A stretch of DNA of 64,000 nt from Schistosoma mansoni. Lineage: Eukaryota > Platyhelminthes > Trematoda > Strigeidida > Schistosomatidae. Below the pieces are notes generated by a model, which made no database searches, had not been told where the DNA came from, and worked only from the letters and a program-made list of their open reading frames with translations. Shown here in pieces: positions 60,408-64,000 of the stretch (positions are counted from its first letter, which is position 1; the number at the start of each line of letters is the position of its first letter). The position numbers and the translations under genes were made by a program. The stretch spans positions 26,851,951 through 26,915,950 of the forward strand of contig NC_031502.1 of NCBI RefSeq assembly GCF_000237925.1, given 5' to 3'.

Positions 60408-63229
60408 TTCATCACATACTGAATCCCAATGATCCGATCAGACAATATTGGCCCTAACACCTATTCCTCTAATAAGTCCTGACACTCCAAGCAGATCGGT
60501 TGAAGAACAGCAAACCTAAAAGCAGCAGAGCTAATTCGTACTGCTGACTGTACATGTGTGCTCAATAAAAGACTTCCTCTTATTCCTCAGCACAGATTTA
60601 GACTCTATGCTCCAGGGCAAAAACCCAATCGCTTACGTCTTATTGGACGCGGTAAAGTGACATATAAATGACCTCTTTAAGTTCAGCTTGACGATAAAAA
60701 GTATCTGTCAAGAACAACTGAAAAACATGGTATGATGATCCACTCTGAACCCCGGAGGCCAAAACGATAGGCTGAACACTGAAGAACAGTTTAACCACTC
60801 TGCATCTACCCTTCAGATACGTACTATTACCAAGCAACCTAGAATGTCAGCACAAACTATTCGGCTCTTAAAGAGGTAAAAAAAGCCATAGCTAATCTAA
60901 ACCGAGAGAAAGCAGTAGTCCCTAAGGATGGTGTTCCAATCATGGCTATTAGATCGACTGAGATCTTGGCTAGAGTCTGGGAAATAGATGTAATTCCACC
61001 TGACTGGTTTCAATTGCTGATCGTCCCAATCTATAAGAAAGGACGAAAATCCTCTTGCTGTGGCCACAAAGGCATCAGTTTGATTAATGATGTCTAGAAT
61101 ATTAACCTCAATAATCATGCAACGGTTATCTAGGGCTTATGGGAGGTAAACTCGGGGGAACCAAGCTGATTTCAGACCTAGACGTGGTTGTGTAGACTAA
61201 ACATTCACTCTCCGTCAGACTCTGGAACACAAATATACCTACCAACTCTCAAGCATGGTTGTATCTCTCGATCCTATGGTGGCCACGTTCAACTCCGTAG
61301 ATCGACAAATTTTGTGAGTGTTCTTCATTGGAAGGCGCACCAATTAAGTACATAGACCTTGTGAAAGCTTTCTGCTCAGACACGGTTGGTCAAGTCAGAG
61401 TCTTCTATCTCCATTTTTATTTGGTTTTATCATTGATATCCCTCTAGAATATTTTCTTCACTGAAATTTCCAGGGGCCGATCTCCTGTCAGGAGGTTCTG
61501 TTTTCGATGAAGAAGCTGAGAAAATCCAGTTCTCTAATCGACCTGGTAAACAATGTTAACATGTAAGGGATGCGTTTCCCTCTCACTAGCCTCAAGGTTG
61601 TTATGACTCAGAATCGTTTGTGGATGTGCTTCGTTCTGGGCGGCCGGGCAGTATCACAGCTCACACACAAATCGAGTGACTTGTGTGACGCATTTGTATT
61701 CGATGCTTCTTTGTACCAATATTTGCATAGACGCTCAGATACGTGCATTCTTTCTATTCCATCTTATCTCGAATCTCGTCAAATCCTTACATATTCCTTT
61801 TCTCCGCAGTTAATTCCGTTTAGTGTCACTGATATTTGCAATGCGTCTATCATTCTAGGATTTGTCCTTACATGTTTTTGCTCATTGTGCTCTCATAACA
61901 TGGCAAAAGGTACCAATACATATATGTCGGACTCTACGTTCCATTCAAATGACTGACAAAATGTTACGTTCGCATTTTATCTGTGTTTTACTTTTGATTC
62001 TTTTTACAGCCCGTCTCCGTGAATCTGTTGTGGACTTTTCAGAGCTGAAAGATAGGTTGTCTAGAACTTCTTCAAGTATGGAGGAATATCGAAGACGATA
62101 TAGGGATGAACGAGACAAAGTTGACTCTCTGGCTCGTGTTTTGGAACAACAGGCATCTGTTCTTGATGCCTGTCGATCAGCACTTCGACAAGCATCCAGT
62201 CGTTTTTATATTCGTCATTCTGTTAATGACTCATCTAAACAACTCAAACGTTCATTATCACCTTGTTCAGTGACTAGTAACAAGGAATCTATCAGATCCA
62301 CAAAGCAAACTAAAACCTCAGATTCACTTACAAACGACCTGTCACTATCTGATTCGCTAAACGTAAGGTTTTTTTTACTTTTTAGACTTCGTCACATTTT
62401 CGCAAATTTAATTTATTTATTTATTTCACTACAGGATGGAAATATATCCAAAGTTGTTGAAACAGATTCTTCTACAGTCAAGAATGTGTGTGAACAAACT
62501 ACTATGGTTTCAAGTGTCAGTTCCGATGTTTCAGAAAATGTAAGTGTGTAAATAAAAATTGATTTGGTCCTCTTTTTTCCCGTCTTAGTCTGCTTACTAC
62601 TGTTTCATTTTTATATCGATGCATTAGTTTATGGCTTTTAAAATATTTTACTGTGTTACATTGATCATAGTGTTACCTACAGTTATCGTGTTTTGTGAAA
62701 GTACTTGAAACTCGAATTTTATAGTGCATAACTAGTCAGTGCTTTTTGTGAGTATCGATATTATCTTCAATAGGCCGCTCTTTTTGGGTTTTTTTTACGT
62801 TACTTAGTCCTCACAAACAGTCAATGAAGCGTCCCAATCTTGATTAGCACATGGCTTCCAAGGAATTCCTCACCTAGTTATTTTTTACTGTTCAGATTTC
62901 TGTGATAGGTCGGTAAAGTCTTACCATTTTATTGACTTTCGATAACAAATTAATTTTCTTTGTTTTTCTCTTTAAATCTGGTCATTTTTATATAAATTTT
63001 CTGAATGTAGTTTATGAATGGATTAAAAACGGAAGAAGCTTTGGTTCCATGCAACGTTGACAAGGATGCTTCAACAGCTATAGAATCCGATATTACACTA
63101 AGTATGTTATCTGTTGTCTCTTGTTTTGATGATCCAATAATCCTCATTACATACTAATAATTTTCCCTTTTAGGTACCAACGAAAAAGAAATGAAAACAC
63201 CGATTATGGAAACGTTTGCTAATTGTTAG
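44127..63229 (+). CDS. CCAR1: CCAR1/CCAR2-family cell cycle and apoptosis regulator
   Basis: Nuclear co-activator of transcription and apoptosis signalling. Exons: 44127-44254, 44293-44580, 44615-44894, 50885-51231, 51783-52368, 52527-52583, 56099-56234, 56327-56529, 57626-57792, 58004-58220, 59783-59982, 60179-60318, 62010-62362, 62435-62539, 63011-63101, 63174-63229. All are GT-AG and in phase; the sum is 3,354 nt (1,117 aa; human about 1,150). Domains in order: S1-like (residues 18-75: LVGYVTKMYPTFGYI, VGDNVAASAVYQPHMPIKW); basic RS-like linker; LAIGAN-type segment (LYRVRCNWQESFPLLRPFQP, near 215); DBC1 domain (AIGGSWSRDLDGPDP, IGLDLSYCTQWHRF, near 300-350); SAP (VSELREQLKARNLPTEGVRA, 563-600); an EF-hand-like segment without clear calcium ligands (SSEVEDFILSLGLPISRYQ, near 785); C-terminal coiled coil (about 870-985). 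The 6-kb intron 3 holds an antisense RTE element. Confidence 0.93.
44255..44292 (+). other. 38-bp micro-intron in CCAR1
   Basis: GTAGGT to TTAG. Removing it joins FFQRK to CVIGPMVEVGDNV and restores the S1-like domain; without removal the frame hits a stop at 44256. The next intron (44581-44614) is 34 bp. Very short introns near 5' ends are known in schistosomes. Confidence 0.85.
44895..46085. other. CCAR1 intron 3, proximal part
   Basis: An open frame around 45321-45574 with a GTAAGT after 45470 looks like an exon at first sight but its phases do not fit exons 3 and 4, which join directly. Around 45870-45930 there is an RTE-tail-like word (TTAGTACAAAGGGGTACC). Nothing else recognised. Confidence 0.45.
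46331..47916 (-). pseudogene. RTE-1 reverse transcriptase portion
   Basis: The fingers region (47916-47430) reads in a frame broken by a frameshift near 47990 and a TAA at about 47640. The palm and C-terminal part (47425-46331) is open for 364 codons: VRQGCPLSPSLFNFVVDMLL, catalytic [23 protein letters not shown], and the RTE C-terminal signature [10 protein letters not shown] followed by WHKSMK. The active-site aspartates are present, so decay is recent relative to the other copies. Confidence 0.88.
48128..49705 (-). pseudogene. RTE-1 AP endonuclease portion
   Basis: An intact 525-codon frame. AP-endonuclease motifs in order: TFNVRTL (Asn), SETRIQ (catalytic Glu), VSVYSPTD (Tyr), VAGDFNAQVG (Asp, Asn), LTWKPPNSSQRWTQLDHI and SDHALV (Asp-His pair). 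This makes the target nick that primes reverse transcription. The N-terminal 115 residues are basic and low in structure. The frame shifts near 48128-48153 into a linker with RLDRWAEHF. Confidence 0.88.
50130..50462 (+). repeat. Dispersed repeat A, copy 2
   Basis: Nearly the same as 58640-58945 apart from a 13-bp deletion there (TTTGTTCTCTCAG). Shared words: AACCTGAAGCCCATGTGCAT, GGTAGATCCTCCGTATCCGC, GTAAGTAGACCACCCCTACC. It lies just outside the 5' end of the RTE-1 element. Confidence 0.8.
53130..55412 (+). mobile_element. RTE-1 remnant in CCAR1 intron 6
   Basis: Sense-oriented and 5'-truncated. The linker RQLYKFIKETLRIRQLLKL is at about 53249, decayed reverse transcriptase (53460-54300, YADDIVLFG near 54385), and an open C-terminal portion 54473-54985 (FSPSKCKLLLQNW, HRVSNGKVRHRVL, RLRWLGHLLHMP). 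The 3' end carries CTACGTTGTAGCTGACTGAC at about 55386. Many stops and frameshifts. Confidence 0.85.
53336..53901 (+). repeat. 566-bp direct repeat, copy 1
   Basis: Almost identical to 60740-61305 (offset 7,404, no indel; one A/G difference noticed near 53460). It is a piece of the RTE-1 reverse transcriptase, but the identity is far higher than between the other RTE-1 remnants and stops sharply at both ends. Confidence 0.9.
57333..57410 (-). repeat. Degenerate RTE-1 3' tail
   Basis: Words such as ACATACACATCAGTTCAAGT match the ACGTACATCAGTTCGAGT tail at 46139 and 8633, with more divergence. It is in CCAR1 intron 8. Confidence 0.5.
58375..58535 (-). mobile_element. RTE-2 3' untranslated fragment
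   Basis: GGCACCAAAATATA, GTAATAAGA, GGGAGT and TAATAATAATCAT occur in the same order as in 13770-13885, the RTE-2 tail. It is in CCAR1 intron 10, antisense to the gene. Confidence 0.6.
58540..58950 (+). repeat. Dispersed repeat A, copy 3
   Basis: The longest copy of the family, alignable to both 50130-50462 and 15800-16240. It lies between the 3' (58375-58535) and 5' (58961-59548) parts of an RTE-2 remnant, so it either interrupts that element or is part of it. Confidence 0.7.
58961..59548 (-). mobile_element. RTE-2 5' segment
   Basis: On the minus strand it matches 21772-22299 almost base for base, with about 70 extra bp near 59010-59080 that the other copy lacks. It contains the RTE-2 5' region and the broken start of the endonuclease. 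It is in CCAR1 intron 10. Confidence 0.8.
60362..60405. repeat. (AT)n microsatellite
   Basis: A pure AT tract starting about 43 bp after the exon 12 donor of CCAR1. It could form a hairpin in the pre-mRNA close to the splice site. Confidence 0.95.
60475..61560 (+). mobile_element. RTE-1 remnant in CCAR1 intron 12
   Basis: It starts with a piece of the RTE-1 5' untranslated region (words AGATCGGTTGAAGA, GTACTGCTGACTGTAC shared with 49830-49930 on the other strand), then jumps to the reverse transcriptase fragment 60740-61305 and a further decayed stretch. The endonuclease is missing. Confidence 0.75.
60740..61305 (+). repeat. 566-bp direct repeat, copy 2
   Basis: Partner of 53336-53901 in the same orientation. 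Together they flank CCAR1 exons 7-12. Confidence 0.9.
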
Positions 63230-63253
63230 CTACCCGTGCTGCTGTTCGCCGAA

Positions 63254-63259
63254 AATAAA
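63254..63259 (+). terminator. AATAAA poly(A) signal for CCAR1
   Basis: Canonical hexamer 25 nt after the TAG stop codon at 63227-63229. The 3' UTR would be very short. Confidence 0.7.
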
Positions 63260-64000
63260 ACAACACGACAGCATGAATTTTCTTTTAACAATCATTAAAA
63301 TATACATTTGTCTTGTCTTACATGTCTCTTTTAATTTCGATACCACGATTCCCTAATTTGCCTGACATTTTCGTTAAATCTTACGTTGATCCGCGTCTCA
63401 CTGCTCGAGAACAGTGATTTTCTGCACAGTCCCGTCATCGGATTATATAAACTCTAATTGGCCTATCCACTTCTCTAGCATGTCATCTCTGTTTCAACAA
63501 TGTATATTTCATACTCAATCTGACATTGAATAGGTTCCTGACCACTTGATTAGCAAAATTACAGGCTTAACCAGAATGCTAAGCAAAGTATGTCTATCCG
63601 ATGTTGGCTGTATGCGAATTCAGTTGGATGAGAGAATGAATGAAGTCTCTCTCTCCAACAGCTGATAAGTGAGTTGTCCTACTGTGTAGTGAGAAAAATA
63701 TCACATATGTAAAAGTGCTGACATTGAAATAAGACTACAGGTTTGTTCAATCTGACTCACTGTTGCAACTTATACTCTATTCGGAAAATATAATGCAATG
63801 CATCGTATAGAAACAACAGGATTCTCAAAAATATCAGTCCTTATAAAATATTCGTAAAAATGCAACTCAATTAACTAGGAAAATATTCATGTAATCCGAA
63901 GTAGAAATAATTAGTTAAACCCTTTTACCAACTGTCAAAGGTTAAACTGCAAACAATGCACTGAAACATATCGATTTCCTACATAATACACATTCTGTAT
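63260..64000. other. Downstream intergenic sequence
   Basis: I see no gene, RNA or recognisable repeat in this last stretch. Confidence 0.5.

Noticed and set aside
60105-60422. 105-residue frame running into IYIYIYIY
   Set aside because: Only 60179-60318 is a real exon (CCAR1 exon 12); the rest is translation of the intron and its AT microsatellite.
1-64000. CRISPR arrays, operons, bacterial promoters
   Set aside because: The window is clearly eukaryotic with spliced genes; no regularly spaced short direct repeats were seen.

Overview
The window looks like schistosome (blood fluke) nuclear DNA: AT-rich, intron-rich protein genes, introns as short as 34-38 bp at one gene's 5' end, hammerhead-ribozyme SINE remnants of the Sm-alpha type, and many decayed RTE-clade (SR2-like) and CR1-clade (SR1/Perere-like) retrotransposons. 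The species cannot be fixed from the sequence alone.

Layout. 1-12.6 kb: sparse, with Sm-alpha-like SINE fragments (two of them head-to-head pairs) and part of a minus-strand multi-exon gene (about 4.5-9.8 kb) that I cannot name; one exon resembles the GAT domain of GGA/TOM1 adaptors. 12.6-20.2 kb: one arm of a large inverted duplication carrying an antisense copy of a nucleoporin exon, then RTE and CR1 remnants reaching almost to the next start codon. 20,361-35,752 (+): a complete NUP93/Nic96 gene, 12 exons, 935 codons plus stop. Its second exon lies in the other arm of the inverted duplication. 36,475-44,007 (-): the C-terminal part of a SETD2-like gene (WW and SRI domains), convergent with NUP93; no SET domain was found in the window. 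44,127-63,229 (+): a complete CCAR1-family gene, 16 exons, 1,117 codons plus stop, divergent from the SETD2-like gene across about 120 bp. 63.3-64 kb: no gene seen.

The exon models of NUP93 and CCAR1 rest on GT/AG boundaries whose phases agree at every junction, on reading frames whose total lengths divide by three, and on remembered family similarity; no alignment or transcript evidence was available. The three recognisable genes all act in the nucleus: a structural pore subunit, a transcription/apoptosis co-regulator, and an RNA polymerase II-associated chromatin factor.

The main unusual signals are: (a) a nearly perfect 2.3-kb inverted duplication that places an antisense NUP93 exon 2 upstream of the gene; (b) paired, inverted hammerhead motifs at two loci; (c) a 566-bp near-identical direct repeat in introns 6 and 12 of CCAR1; (d) a SETD2-type WW-SRI protein whose catalytic half is not visible, with an expanded WW loop; and (e) two in-frame donor sites for NUP93 exon 3.
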